A stretch of DNA of 64,000 nucleotides from Heterocephalus glaber (GCF_000247695.1 NW_004624847.1:5601940-5665939), one strand, 5' to 3'; positions 52,301-63,522 are shown, counted from the stretch's first letter. The notes: generated by a model from the letters alone, not told the origin. Made by a program: numbers and translations.

Positions 52301-55300
52301 GTCCTGTTTCAGTGAGTCCTGTGGAAATAACGTGCATTGTTACTGTTTCCCAGAAGGTCGGGGTCAGAAAGAGAAGAGAGGCTCCCGTGGCCGAGGCCGG
52401 AGGACATCAGAAGAAGACACCCCAAAGAAGAAGAAGCATAAAGGAGGGTAAGGCGCTCACCACTCCTGGGAAGTGCGCTGGGCACCCTGTGTGTGGGTGT
52501 GGCCTGTCTGTCCTTAGGGTGGCCGGTGGCTGCTAGTGTCCCCAAGAGTGGAAGCCCTTGGTGACAGGAGGATGTGCCAGTGCCGCTGGCCATGCCCACG
52601 TGCTGAGTTTGTGTTCATCTGTTGGCCTCATTTTTTATTTGTTGGTTTTGGTTTTTTGAGGTAGAGTCTTGCTATGCACCCTTGAGCTCACTATGGAGCT
52701 CAGGCTTGAACTCATAGTGATCCTTCTGCCTCAGCCTCTCAAGTGCTAGGATCACACCCAGCTTATTTGTTGGCTGTTTTATCCTTAAATTCAATCCTAA
52801 TTTCAGTTTTGCTTCTATTCACTATTAACTTGTAAGGCATTTGTTAAGCATACAGGTCACCTGTCTTGAATTTAGAGATATTTTATTTCATGTGTTCTCC
52901 CGCTGCCCTCCCCAGGGTTGTGTGGCTCTGCGTAATGAAGCAACTTTTAGACTGAAGAGGATGTGGTGCCTGCCAGGAACCTGCGCTAGGGCCTGACAGG
53001 GGAGGTCAGAGAGCTCCTTCTTCTTGACAGAAGCACAGAAGACAGGGAGGAGTCTTGGTCCTTAACCTGGTGTTTACTTTTTGTTTGTTCATGGTGCAAG
53101 GTGTGGAAACCAGGGCCTCTATGCCATGCACATGCTGGGTCCCCAGCCAAAATGTTCATCTGTTTGTTTTTGGGTTTTTTTTGGTACCGGGGATCGAACT
53201 CAGGACCTTGCGCTTGTGAGACAGCCGCAGTACCACTGAGCTAAATCCCCGGCCCTAACCTTTCATCATGTTTTATTGCTTATTTTTTTGTGGTGCTGGG
53301 GATCAAGGCCTTGCACATGGCAGCAGTGCTCCACCACTGAGCTCCATCCCTGTGCCCACTGAATCCCTCAGATGGACGTTATTAAGAGGAGTTAACGTTC
53401 AGGGAAGTGTTCTAAGTTTCAGTGTTACTTCCGTGCTGCATCTAGTTTCTTTTAGTTCTGAAAGGTTTCAGGCCCTCCTTCCTTCCCTCCTTCCCTACTT
53501 TTCCTTCTTTCTTTTTCTCCTTCTTTTGTGGTATTGGGGATTAAACCCAGGGGCTTGTGCATGCTGGGTAAGTGCTCCACTACTCAGCTATATCCCCAGC
53601 TTTTACTTTAATGTATTTCTGTTTTGTTTTTCTTTTTGAGACAGAGTCTCACTATGTGGTTCAGTCTGGCCTTGAACTCACTATTTAGTCCAGGCTGGCC
53701 TCACACTCACAGCAGTGCTCCTGGTTCAGCCTCCTGCCTGCCTTAGCCTCCCAAATGCTGGGATTACAGGTGTATGCTACCACACACAGCATCTTATTTT
53801 ATTTTTTATTTTGAGGATCTAAGTATGTTGCCTAGGCTAACCCTGAACTAACAATCCTCCTGCCTCAGCCTCCTCAGTGGCAGGGATTGTAGGCATTCAC
53901 CACCAGACCTACCTGGATTTTAATTTTATTCCATTTAAAATATTTAAAAATTGTCATTGTGGGGGCCGGGGATTTAACTTAGTGGTGCCGCCGCGTGCCT
54001 CGCAAGCGCAAGGTCCTGAGTTCGATCCCCAGTAACAAAAAAATTTTTCATTGTGATTTTCCTTTATGTAAAGTTTGTGTGCAAGTATGTGTCTTGATTT
54101 CCAAATAATTTGGGATTTCCAGATAGCTTTTTTTTTTTTTAGTCCTGGGGATTGAATCCAGGGCGCACTGAGCTACATTCCCTGGTTTTTATAAATTCTA
54201 TTTTGAGACAGGGCCTCACTAAATTGCCCAGGCTAGGCTCAAACTTGCACCCCTCCTGCCTCAGCCTTCCCAGCACTGGGATTATGGGTGCCCTCTGAGT
54301 GCATGGGGCTGCCCACCTGGCCCATGGTTTGATGTATGGCTGCATGGCGGTGGCTGCAGTGTGGTGGCTACAGGTGTGGAGTGTGGCCCGTGGATGGAAT
54401 TCCAGACAGGCTGTGGCTCGACACCCACATGTCCACTGGGGCTAGAGGGACAGCAAGGGCGATGTGTGCTGGTGGTGGCCCCTGCTGGCAGTGGGCAGCT
54501 GGGTGGTGACAGGCTCCTGAGACTTAAGGAGCTGCCAGGGTCTGTGGCTTTGGGGTACACGTGCCTGTGGGGGCTCGTGGGGACCTGGGCGCAGGACGCC
54601 TGGCCTCAGGAAAGAGGGCTCATGGGTTAGGTGGGCGGCGGGAGCAGGCAGGTTCCCTGGGGTCCGCTGGCAGCCGAAAGAGTGCTTCCCCACAGGCAGG
54701 GGCGGGAGCTGCGGTGCCAGAGCAGAGCAGCAGCAGCCCTTGCCCAGGGCGCCCTGTGGGTGCCTCGAATAGGAGTGGCCGTGTTGTGTGGTGAGTGCCC
54801 CCGCCAGCACTCAGGGGTGCCACTGTGGCTGCACTGTGTCCGGGGCTGTTGCTATCTGGGACATCTCTTCAGCTGACGGTCGCGCGTGGCCCGCAGCTGT
54901 CAGTGTCTGGTCGCAGGTGTGGGGCTGCAGTTGCAAGTGCACTGTGGTAGCAGACCCTGGGAGCTGGCCTGGTGAGGAGGCCGGAGTGAGCTCGGGAATG
55001 GCAAGTGGTGGTGAGCCCGTGGCGGTGTTGACCGTGTGGTCTGCAGGGACGAGGCCGGTGCTGCTCCCACTGCGTGTGACGTCTTCGCTGCCTCCATAGG
55101 TCCGAGTTCACCGACACCATCCTGTCCGTGCACCCCTCTGACGTGCTCGACATGCCCGTGGACCCCAACGAGCCCACGTACTGCCTGTGCCACCAGGTGT
55201 CCTACGGGGAGATGATTGGCTGCGACAATCCCGATGTGAGTCTGGCTCCTGTGAGCGAGGTGCAGGTCCCGGTGTAGGCTGGGGCAGGCTTAGGGTGTGT

Positions 55301-56992
55301 GTGTCCCGCCCTCCTCACATCTGACCTCCCTGTCCCTTGCTTTGCAGTGTCCGATCGAGTGGTTTCACTTTGCCTGTGTGGATCTCACCACGAAACCCAA
55401 AGGAAAGTGGTCAGTATGGGGGCGCTGCAGGGCACCTCTGCCTGGTCCCACAGAGGAGGCTCCTCCTGGCTGGGCAGGGGGCTGGTCTGTGGCTGTGGGT
55501 GTGGCTGGGTACCCAGTGTCACTGCAGCAGGGGCCCTGCCCACTTGCCCAGGCACAGTTACCATCTGTACTTGTGCCCATCAGCCCTGAAGAGCAGCTGT
55601 GGTGGCCCTGCAGTGAGGAAAAGGTCACTTTAAATGAGGATGAGGAGTGTGGGTTCTTGTGCCAGGCAAGGGCAGGGAGCAGGTGGAGAGCACCAGTCTG
55701 CACATGGGTCCCTGTGCAAGGTGCCCTGCCCGAGAAGTGGTGCGAGGGCTCGCACACTGTCCCAGCCTGGCCTGCAGAGGGCAGTGGCACCTGGTGAGGG
55801 TGTTCCTGAGTTTTCATGGCGCAAGCTTGGAAGTGGGCACATGTTCTGAAAGGCAGCTGCCGGAATGCTGCCCTCCTCACGGGAAGCACCTCTGGCTCGT
55901 TGAGGCCATGTGCCTGCTTGCTGTGCAAACGTCGGCCCTCTCCAAGACCCACGTGTAGTTGGTGCGAGCGAGTTTCCTCTGGTGTTTGGTGCGAGGACCA
56001 CAGAGGGAAAGTCGGGGTGGATACTGCGTTGCAGCAGGCTACTGGCCTGTGATGGTGATGCGAGCTCTCTGGTGGAGGCACAGGCGACCGTGCAGCACCT
56101 CAGCCTGTGTGTGCAGCGACGCTGGAGTCTCCCAAGAGGAGAGGCGGAGCTGCCGCCCTCCATGCTGGAAACCGCAGGATAGCAGGCGGCGGGTGCAGCA
56201 GAGTAGGGACGCAGTGGTTTCTCTGGTCTCGTTTTTTTTTGTTTGTGGTGCTGAGGATGGAACCCAGGGCCGAGTGCTATGCAGGCTGTGCCCCAAGAGG
56301 TACCCCAGCCCTCAGGTGACCTTTTTTTCTGGTGGCCTTTTATAAACCACTGCAAGTGGGCTGCTCCCTCAGCACTGAGACAGGAACTGCTCACCGACAC
56401 ATCTGCCCACAGGCCTGTGCCACGTGTCCCCCACACTTGAAGCCTTGCCGTACAGAGGTCCCTGGAGGTGATGTTAGTGAGCTTACCCTGCACAGGAAAT
56501 GCACTAGTTCTCATGTTGTCCCCATGTGTCATGGGCAGCCCCAGAGCTTGCTCCATCCAGAGTACCAGAGGCCTTTGTGAGTTGTGTGGGTCACAGGGCC
56601 CAGCCCAGCTGAGGCAGGGGCCAGGGCTCAAGGCTCTCAGCACATCCAGCTCGACTGGGTGTATCTCCACAGTGGCATGGTAACCCTGTGCCCTGTTAGC
56701 CAGGGAGGACCAGCCCAACCCCCTTGATCTCGAGGACGTTGCTGAAGTGAGTCCATCACCTTCAGGACATGCATTGGCCAGTAGCTTGCAGGGCAGCTTT
56801 TCCAGGTGGGATGGCCATGCCCACTGTGCTAGCATCTGTCCTCTGGCCCTGTCTCTCCAGAGTCCACCTGCCTTGGACCAAGTGGTGGAGCCTGGTGGCC
56901 GCACTGGCAAGAGGGACACAGAGGCTGACCCCTGTGCCTTTCTCCCCAGGTTCTGCCCACGATGTGTTCAGGAGAAGAGGAAGAAGAAGTAA
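46320..56992 (+). CDS. ING5: ING5, inhibitor of growth family member 5 (complete, 8 exons)
   Basis: Exons are 46320-46356, 48083-48154, 50917-51083, 52077-52188, 52354-52447, 55100-55235, 55348-55409 and 56950-56992. The 723 nt give 240 codons plus a stop, the human length. ING5 is a nuclear subunit of HBO1 and MOZ/MORF histone acetyltransferase complexes and reads H3K4me3. The N-terminal leucine-zipper-like/ING helical dimer domain spans about residues 1-105. A Lys/Arg-rich nuclear-localisation stretch with KKKKHK spans about 129-160. The C-terminal PHD finger spans 188-233, with zinc ligands C189, C191, C202, C207, H213, C216, C229 and C232 and aromatic-cage residues Y188 and W211. A basic tail (EKRKKK) follows. 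Introns are GT-AG except intron 4, which has a GC donor (52189). The ATG lies in a TISU-like context and gives the expected N-terminus. Confidence 0.97.
46357..48082 (+). other. ING5: ING5 intron 1
   Basis: The CpG-rich 5' part is followed by unique sequence. One B1-like plus ID-like composite SINE lies at 47398-47600 (plus). Nothing else is recognised. Confidence 0.7.
47398..47600 (+). mobile_element. B1-like plus degenerate-ID composite SINE
   Basis: The B1-like body ('gtgtggtggtgcacacttgtc ... gactctgtctt', shortened) is followed by 'gagttgtagctcactgtag', 'gattcaatccccaatac' and a purine-rich tail. Confidence 0.65.
48304..48393 (-). mobile_element. ID-like SINE
   Basis: A T run and a short GT repeat are followed by 'ggtactggggatcgaactcag' in part and the reversed body ending 'gctaaatcctcaggcc'. 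Confidence 0.78.
48430..48760 (-). mobile_element. LINE-1 3' end, antisense
   Basis: It shares the pyrimidine-rich tract and phrases such as 'acagaagctttgtttcc' and 'ggtttctcacacc' with the L1 tail at 36710-36935. Only the extreme 3' end is present. Confidence 0.7.
48838..49165 (+). mobile_element. Non-autonomous Tigger-like DNA transposon remnant
   Basis: The start 'ggtaccccttatccaaaatgc' and the end 'gagggtcatcctgta' are a decayed terminal inverted repeat pair. The interior 'gaatatttgcatatacata' matches the reversed copy at 6826-7135. Confidence 0.7.
49253..49425 (+). mobile_element. B1-like plus degenerate-ID composite SINE
   Basis: 'gggcatggtggtgcgtgcc' is followed by 'gcctgggcaactcagtgag', then an ID-like 'gggaatgtagctcagc' and an A-rich tail. 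Confidence 0.7.
49612..49693 (-). mobile_element. ID-like SINE with 12-bp target duplication
   Basis: The reversed body is flanked by TGTGCTTTTCTT on each side. Confidence 0.8.
51084..52076 (+). other. ING5: ING5 intron 3
   Basis: One reversed ID-like piece lies at about 51260-51330. The rest is unique sequence with no recognised feature. Confidence 0.65.
52189..52353 (+). other. ING5: ING5 intron 4, GC-AG type
   Basis: A 165-base intron with donor A|GCAAGT and acceptor TTTCCCAG|A. Only this junction keeps the conserved Leu-Lys-Lys-Gly-Arg reading. No GT donor nearby would do so. If the intron is retained, the frame runs on for about 30 codons and stops at TAA (52278-52280). Confidence 0.85.
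53170..53256 (-). mobile_element. ID-like SINE
   Basis: The reversed body is well preserved: 'ggtaccggggatcgaactcag' in part, through 'gagctaaatccccggcc'. Confidence 0.8.
53630..53915 (-). mobile_element. Two B1-like SINEs
   Basis: The first shows the duplicated 'ctatgtggttcagtctggcc' and 'ctatttagtccaggctggc' phrase. The second is a shorter reversed copy ending 'caccaccagacctacc'. Confidence 0.7.
53958..54043 (+). mobile_element. ID-like SINE
   Basis: 'gggccggggatttaactt' through 'gagttcgatccccagtaac' is followed by an A tail. TCATTGTG occurs on both sides, probably the target duplication. Confidence 0.82.
55236..56949 (+). other. ING5: ING5 introns 6 and 7
   Basis: Intron 6 (55236-55347) is short. 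Intron 7 (55410-56949) is GC-rich with one reversed ID-like piece at about 56240-56312. No further exon was found. Confidence 0.7.
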
Positions 56993-59900
56993 GGAAGAGG
57001 CTGTGTGCCCGGATCGAAGAGCAAGTTATTGTATTCCTTATTCATACTGCAATATTTTCTTTCGATTTTAAAACTACCTTATTTTGACTGATATTTAAGA
57101 ACTTAGTGGCCAGTTGTCATTTTGGATATTTCCTAAAACAAACCACTGCCCTCTGGGCACTTGTGAACTTGGGCTGCCAGGCACCATGCACGCTCTGAGC
57201 TGGTGCACTACCACCACTCTGCCACCGGAGTGTCCCCTGCAGTTCTCTGAGACCATGCTCAGACCTCTGTGAGCACACCTGTCACTCCTGAGCTGACCTG
57301 ACCATGAGACTGGGGCCTTGAGGCCGCTGCTGCCGTCCTGGCCAGGCTGGCTCTCCTGGGAGGAGGTGGCCTGCCCCGCTGTGCACTGCCTCTGTAGTGT
57401 GGACTCTGGCCCTCTGGGCTTCGCCTGAGTAAGCACTCCTGTTGGCCCAGGCTGTCGTTTACCATGACCAGCACCATCACGCGGAGGCCTGGCAGCCGGC
57501 TGATGTTCCTTCCGTTCTGCTGGGAATCCCTGCTGTTTTTACTGTGAAGATGAAATTAGTATCACTGCATGAAGATCATGGGTCTGTGTGTCTGTGTTGT
57601 GAGTCTGTCTCCTGTGGGCTGACTGTAGAACTCGTGCTGCCTACTGCCAGGCCTACAGCTCGCCCCGAAGGGCTGGCAGTCGTGTGGCTGTATAGTGACT
57701 GCTGTGCTCGGAAGTGATTCTGGACTGGAGCGAGAAATGGAGTGTACTCCTCATTTGGCTACTGTTTGCCAAGCCAATGTTGAGCTGTCTCTGTGGTGGA
57801 GTTGGGGAACACGCACACGTCTGATCCGACGAGGGGTGTGACGGTCCCTCCACTGTGACCTCTGAGGCCCCCAGACCCCAAGATCCTCTTGCACACTCTT
57901 CCCCTGGGGTGGCGGAGAACCCACGGAAGTGCTCCATGCTCACCAGAGCCATGTACTTGTGTCCTGTGAGGGCTGCCTGTCTGATGTCCCTCCCTCACTT
58001 TCTGGTGTTCCGCCGAAGACAGGAGATAGCAAGAAGGTACTGGTGCAGGGCCCCTGCACTGTGCTGCGCCCCACATTCAGCTCGTGCTTTAGATGAGGAC
58101 AGGACCTCCAAGCGCCTGTGGCCGGGGAGTCCAGGCCTCTGGTGCTCGCACACAGTCTCCAGGGGAATCCTGGGCTGGTCCTGCTCTGCTGCGGAGCAGT
58201 GAGTGGGGGCGCTGACCGTGCCCATGCATCTGTTGCTGGGCGGGTGAGGATGGGCAGTGCACGGTCGGCAGCAGTCCTGCTCATCCGTTCGGGAGGCCCC
58301 AGGCCAGAAGGATCTTTCTGAGTATCTGGGCTGGCCTCGGGGCTAGAGGGCTGCTCAGGCTCAGCCAGAGCCTTGAAATGAAAGATGCATTTCAGTTTGT
58401 AACATAGTTCGTATGCTTTGTTTTTGTTTGTTTTTTACAGTGCTGGGGATTGAACCCTGGGTGCTGAGCTGTATCCCCAGCTCTTTTTCAGATTTTTTGT
58501 TTTGGGGCAGGGTCTCACTAAATTTCTCCGGCTGGGCTCTGCCGTCCTCTCGCCTCAGCCTCCTGGAATGCTGGGATTGAGGCACATGCACCATGCCCAG
58601 CTATAATTTAGCTTTTTTCTTTTCTTTTTTTGGACACAGGTGTTTAGAGATTGTGGACAAACAATTTTTTCTTCACTGTTACTCTTTGGGAGGGGTGACA
58701 GATCCATCTAGGGCTTTGATGTATTTCTCTTTATTGTCTTGTGAGCATAGGTAAGTTGCCATCAGACACTGCCCAATAGTGGCACCAGAGCTGGCCCAGC
58801 ACCTTGTGTGTCCTCCTGGAATGCGCCACCCACCATTGCTGGGTGAGTGGCACTTCTGTCGAGGACCTTGGAGACAGGTGGCACTCTGCCCAGGAGCAGG
58901 GGCTTCTGGATTGCCTGCGTGTGGTTCATCCCGCTTGCCACTGTGCACAGTCTGTGTTGACTTTTGGCCTTTCAGAAGTTTCTGTGCTTGGTTTTATTGT
59001 ATATTTTTGCCAGTTATAAAATCATTAAAATAACATGCATCTACCTTTGGAAAAACACAGAAAATTCGAGCAGAATAAGGAACCCTCCCTAGGAGGTTGT
59101 TTGGATGCTGATCACACCTGTCCTGGCTGTCACTACGGTCTGAGTGTGGGATGGACCTTGGGATGGGCCTGGCTCAGCTGGGGCTTGGCACTTTCCGAGT
59201 GCTGCTCTATGGAACTGGCGGCTCTGCCTTTGCATCATGGTTAGCCTTGGACCTTACACCTACCAGGCTGGGCCTCCCCTTGTGGTGGCTGTGGAGCCAG
59301 TTCTGGTTCTCAGACTGAGGGGTCCGGGCTGGCCGTTGCATGTCATTCTGATGGCTTTATCCTCCCTGGTGTGGGATCCCCCTATAAGTAAGGAATGTTG
59401 TGCTCTGAGGAGGACAGATCACTTTCCTAGTTCTCAGTCTGCAGTTTGAAGAATTCCTGTCATTTTCTTAGAAGAAGAATGCTGCATTGAAGAAAAGGTT
59501 GTTCACCTGAGCCCTGCCCTCAAATTTGTAAACGTGAGGCCAGTATCAGCTGGGCTGAGGGGTGGCAGGGAAGTGCCACCCACGCCTCACCTATCCCTGG
59601 GAGCCCTTGCAGGGTCCGTCTGTCCAGGGAGCAGCTTCCCCTGACCCCGGGGCCAGGGGTCTGCCCTGTCCTGGGTGTGGAGGTGAGGTTACAGTGGTGT
59701 GCCATGACACAGAGGAGAGGTTTGTTACAGACACTGATGGTGTAAGACTTGCCTGGATGCTTAGCGACAGGATTACTGTGCTGAGAGGAAGTCTAAGCAG
59801 GTGCCCCAGGAGCCCGTGAAGTTCCTCCTTGGTATGTACTTTGTGCTGTCTTTCTCCACCATATATTCTCCACCCAAAAAGATGAAGCAGCTTTAACATG

Positions 59901-60075
59901 AATGTCACATTTTATTTTCAAGGAATTGTTATCTATGACCCCTTTGTAAAGGAAAGATATTATTGTAAATCTTTTTATTAAATAATGTAAAGATGTATAT
60001 CTGTATTTTTGGATCATGTTATAGATTATGGATATATTGTTTAATAAATAAAGTATTTTTTGGAATAAACATTGG
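56993..60075 (+). terminator. ING5: ING5 3' UTR and distal poly(A) signals
   Basis: After the stop codon, mostly unique sequence becomes AT-rich near 59900 and ends in overlapping AATAAA signals (60043-60048 and 60047-60052), with another at about 60064. A reversed ID/B1 composite (58430-58610) interrupts it. An ATTAAA near 59033 could serve a shorter form. The length fits a long ING5 3' UTR, but the end is inferred from signals only. Confidence 0.6.
58430..58610 (-). mobile_element. ID-like plus B1-like SINE in the ING5 3' UTR
   Basis: 'cagtgctggggattgaaccc' is followed by a reversed B1-like body ending 'gcacatgcaccatgcccagc'. Confidence 0.65.
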
Positions 60076-61618
60076 AAGAGTGTCATTGTGGGAAATAGGT
60101 GTGGCCTTTCCCTGTTGTGCCAGAAGTGACACTTGTGCCTCACATCAGCTTTGGACGCTCAGGTGCTGACCAAAGGAGAGTTGTTTGGGGACTTGGTGGG
60201 CTCTGGGCCTGGTGGGCCCTGGGCCTTGCCCTGGTTGGGTGCTCAGGAAGGTCAGTGGGCAGCACCGAGCTCCACTGTGGGCTGTCAGAAGTGGCTCCCC
60301 GGCACCCACAGAAGGTCTCTGCTTATGGGGAATGCTGGGAATGCCGCGGTCACTGAAGGAGCGCTGGGCCTGCCCTTGGATGGGGCTTACCAGCTTTCTC
60401 ACAGTTGTGGATCTTGGAAGCCCCAGGTCGGTGCCTGCTGGCCTCTCCTTTGGCTTGTGTTCAGCTGCCTTTGCATGGCAAACGGGGATTGCTGTGCCCT
60501 GATTGTGGGACCGTACTAATTATATCCATGTAGGCTCTGTCCCCAAATATAGTCACACTGGGGTTCAGGCATCCCTGAAAGAACTAGGAGGGAGAGACAG
60601 GCTGTAGCTCAGTGGGATTTGTCTAGTGTGCAACGCTCTGGGTTCAAGCCCCAGTACTGCAAAAAATTTAAAAAAAAAATTTTTTGTGGGAGGACCCAAA
60701 CCTAAGTTGAGTGGGACTCAGGACATTTCCTTGAGGGGTGCTGACACCACAAACAGCTTGGTTGTGACAAGAGTTATATCCTCTCACCCACCAGCCAGGT
60801 GAGACCTGGTGTCCTCCCTGGAAGAGGAGGTGGGGTCGAGGGGAAGGGCCTGACCCACTACCACATGTCTGCGTTTTGGATGCACAGTCTAGGGTACCTG
60901 CAGCCACTCACCAGGTGAGTGTGCCCTGGGAAGGGACAGCCATTTCTCTTCTGTGGGCGGGTGGTAGTCAGTACTGGCTCTGCAGTGGCGATCAGGTGGC
61001 AGGCAGCCTTTGAGATGCCCACACACCCCTGTGGCCTCTTGCTCGGGTGTAACAGACATTTCTCTCATTCTCTCTCTTGCTTTCTTTTCTCTTTTCTTTT
61101 AATCCTTCCTTCCTTTCTTTCTGGCTCTTACTATGTAGTCAGGCTGGCCTCACCCTTGAAATTTTCCTGCCCTAGCTCCCAAGGGCTGAGATGACAGGCC
61201 TGTGCCACCATACCAGCTACACATAGGCATCCTTGATATCCCCCAAACTCCCATGTGGGCCTGTGGGGAGAGGACTGTGTGGACATGTCCTGAACAGGCT
61301 AGGAACTCACAGGCATCCTTGACCTGGGAGATGCCTGGGTGACGTGCTTTACATATCTCCCTGACCTACCTGGGCAGCCCCTAGGGCTGCAGTCCGTTAG
61401 AGGCACAGGTGGCGCCTCCACTGCAGCTGTGGCTCTAGACACTGCAGTGTCCTCCTGGCACATGGATGCAGCTGCCGAGCTCTCATCATTTTCTCCATGC
61501 CAGTTTACAGGTACACCAGGACCTGCTGGTTTCCTTAACAAAGTGACTGCACCTCCACACTGCCTCAGCACTCCATGGCTCTCTTGCTCTCTGCCCCAGT
61601 CTGGTTCAGAGATCCAAA

Positions 61619-61644
61619 GTGTGTGTGTGTGTGTGTGTGTGTGT
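61619..61644 (+). repeat. (GT)n microsatellite
   Basis: About 13 GT units in a row. Confidence 0.95.
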
Positions 61645-62061
61645 GGTGGGGAGCAAACCAGGACCTCACCCAGGATGGTGGGAGCCACTGTATTCTAAGG
61701 ATTAAGACATGGAGCCTAAAGCAAAAGGCAAAGTGGAGGCCTTCAACCACCCAGGACGGGGCCTGGGAGAGGCAGCACCTCCCAGGGCAGCTTTAGCCAT
61801 CCTAGTGTCTTGGGGTGGGGTGGGGCAGGGGGGCTGTGGAGCTAGGGTGCAGCTGCTTAGGACTGGGCTTTGTGGCTAGCCTCAGGGGCTTGGGGGGCCA
61901 CTCCATGGAACTGGTTGGCCTCTGAGGAGAGCACCAGCCCCTTGAGGTTCCACATGAGCCCCAGCCCTGGGCCTTTGACAGGAGATTGTTTGGATCTTGT
62001 CACTTTTGCTGCCTGAAGGACATCAGCATAATGGACAGGGCACCAAGGAGCCAAGAATCCC

Positions 62062-62155
62062 GGGGGAGACAGAGACCCCTGTGGAGAGACCCAGGGGAGA
62101 CAGAGACCTCTGGAGATAGACACCTAGAGACAGAGACCCAGGGGAGACAGAAGCT
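62062..62155 (+). repeat. Short minisatellite upstream of D2HGDH
   Basis: The phrase GGGGAGACAGAGACC starts near 62063 and recurs near 62094, with a shorter third copy at 62141. Related 'gagacagagaccc' pieces lie between them. Confidence 0.7.
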
Positions 62156-62269
62156 CCTAGGGGAAGGGGCCAGTAGGATGCAGGAATGGGCCTGGCTGGT
62201 GGACATGGGCCTGGTAAGGGATAGGTCGTGCTGGGAAGCCTGCTGGATGGAGCTGGACTCTAGTCCAGG

Positions 62270-62660
62270 CGCTTTGGGACGCTGGACTTACAGAGGGGCC
62301 CGGGGGAGGGCGGGGCCTGGCGGAGCTGGGAGGGCGGGGCCGGGGCCAGCTGGTCGGTCGGGAAGGGGTTAGTGCGCAGGCGCTGCTCCGCCATGCTCTT
62401 CTCTGCGCGGGTCCTACGGGGACAGGGACGCGGACGCTGACAGGGACCAGGACGGAGACGGGGTTGGGTCAGGTGCGCGTGCTCCCTCGGGTGCCTCGTT
62501 TCCTAACCTCCGGCGGCCCGTCAGCCAGAGTTCTGACCTTGAGCTCTGATTGCACGCACAGGTTCGCGGCCCGGGCACACAGAGGAGGAGGGCGCTGCGC
62601 GTGCGCCGCCAGCCGGCCGCGTACCTTGGGTGAGACGCAGGCGCTCTGAGCCCAGGGAGC
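62270..62660 (+). promoter_or_regulatory. D2HGDH: GC-rich promoter and probable non-coding exon 1 of D2HGDH
   Basis: CpG-rich sequence with GGGCGGGGCC boxes (62305-62345) lies about 0.5-0.9 kb before the first coding exon. Possible exon 1 donors are GTGCGC near 62472 and GTGAGA near 62630. The sequence alone does not decide between them. Confidence 0.6.
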
Positions 62661-62754
62661 TAAAGTGGCCTCGTTAGACCCTGTGCCTTTCAGGGGTGAC
62701 CCTAAGGGTGGCCTGGCCTCGCGTGGAGCGAGTTTCCTCCATTTGCCCTTCATA

Positions 62755-62865
62755 TGCGAGACAGGGTCCTAGCTCAGTTACCCAGGTTAACCGTGAACGT
62801 GTTATCCTGCCTCGGCCTCCCAGGGTGCTGGGGTTACAGGCATGCACCATCTCGCCTAAGGAAAG
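62755..62865 (-). mobile_element. B1-like SINE in D2HGDH intron 1
   Basis: The reversed body runs from 'gagacagggtcctagctcag' to 'caggcatgcaccatctcgcc'. Confidence 0.65.
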
Positions 62866-63179
62866 GTTTTTGGTTATGCAGACAAGTTTTTTAACTTGTG
62901 GCACAATATAAGCAGTACATGAAATTCGCCTTTTTGGCCCTCTTTGGTGCATAATTCAGTGATACCTTCGCTTTCCTTTTAGATCCTTAGAAGAGATTAT
63001 TTGTAAATGCTGTAAAGCACAACGGGCAGGACAGTCAGTGAACCCTGCACCTCAGTCTGTCCTGCTCGGTGCTTGCCCCCTCCCGGGCATGGCTGTGTGC
63101 TTGGGCTGTAAGGGGCTCTCAGGGCTCCACTGTGTTCCTGAGCCGCAAGTTCAATCCCTTCCTTTGCAGGGCAGAGACA

Positions 63180-63522
63180 ATGGTGTCCCATCAGGTGCCC
63201 AGATGGTCCGCATGGATCTTCCGGGCCTCTCCAGGTTGGCAGAGGACGGCCTGTGCTCCTGGGGCCTCGGTGGGACAGCAGAGGTGGCCGAGAATCCCCT
63301 GGCAAGTGTCCGGCCCTCTGGCCTTCAGAGGCTGTGCCTCCACAGCCCCCAGAGTCCCCAGGGTGATGCCCACCTCTGAGCGCTACCCTGTGCAGCGGCT
63401 ACCCTTTTCTGTGGTGTCTGAGGAGGACCTGGCCGCCTTTGAACGCATCATCCCAGGCAGGGTCATCACAGACCCGGAGGAGCTGGAGGTGGCCAACGTG
63501 GACTGGCTGAGGACAGTCCGGG
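63180..63522 (+). CDS. D2HGDH: D2HGDH, D-2-hydroxyglutarate dehydrogenase (first coding exon, partial)
   Basis: The exon runs from an AG acceptor (63168-63169) at 63170 to a GT donor at 63523. Coding starts at ATG 63180 and gives 114 codons plus one base. D2HGDH is a mitochondrial FAD enzyme that oxidises D-2-hydroxyglutarate to 2-oxoglutarate. The first 60 or so residues are rich in Arg, Ala, Ser and Trp with few acidic residues, fitting a mitochondrial targeting peptide. The conserved part begins at [11 protein letters not shown] and runs to NVDWLRT, matching the start of the mature human enzyme. The FAD-binding and C-terminal domains lie right of the window. The leader is about 17 residues longer than the human one, so a later start is possible: an in-frame ATG lies at codon 63. 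Confidence 0.9.

Larger units (their letters stand above)
52448..55099 (+). other. ING5: ING5 intron 5
   Basis: Reversed B1-like SINEs lie at 52650-52765, 53630-53790, 53795-53915 and 54190-54300. Reversed ID-like pieces lie at 53170-53256, 53285-53355, 53525-53600 and 54140-54185, and a plus-strand ID-like copy at 53958-54043. The GC-rich block 54310-55090 shows no repeat or exon that I can name. Confidence 0.7.
60076..62269. other. Intergenic between ING5 and D2HGDH
   Basis: It holds an ID-like piece (60598-60680, plus), a diverged reversed B1-like piece (about 61075-61215), a (GT)n run (61619-61644) and a short minisatellite (62062-62155). No gene was found. Confidence 0.65.

Noticed and set aside
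55630..56919. Open minus-strand frame of about 429 codons
   Set aside because: It lies antisense in ING5 intron 7, crosses a SINE piece, has no recognisable domain and no splice or promoter context. GC-rich introns often give such frames by chance.
5293..60680. Many tRNA-like box A/B segments
   Set aside because: They lack a complete tRNA cloverleaf, carry A-rich tails and often target duplications, and match each other. They are ID-like SINEs, not tRNA genes.
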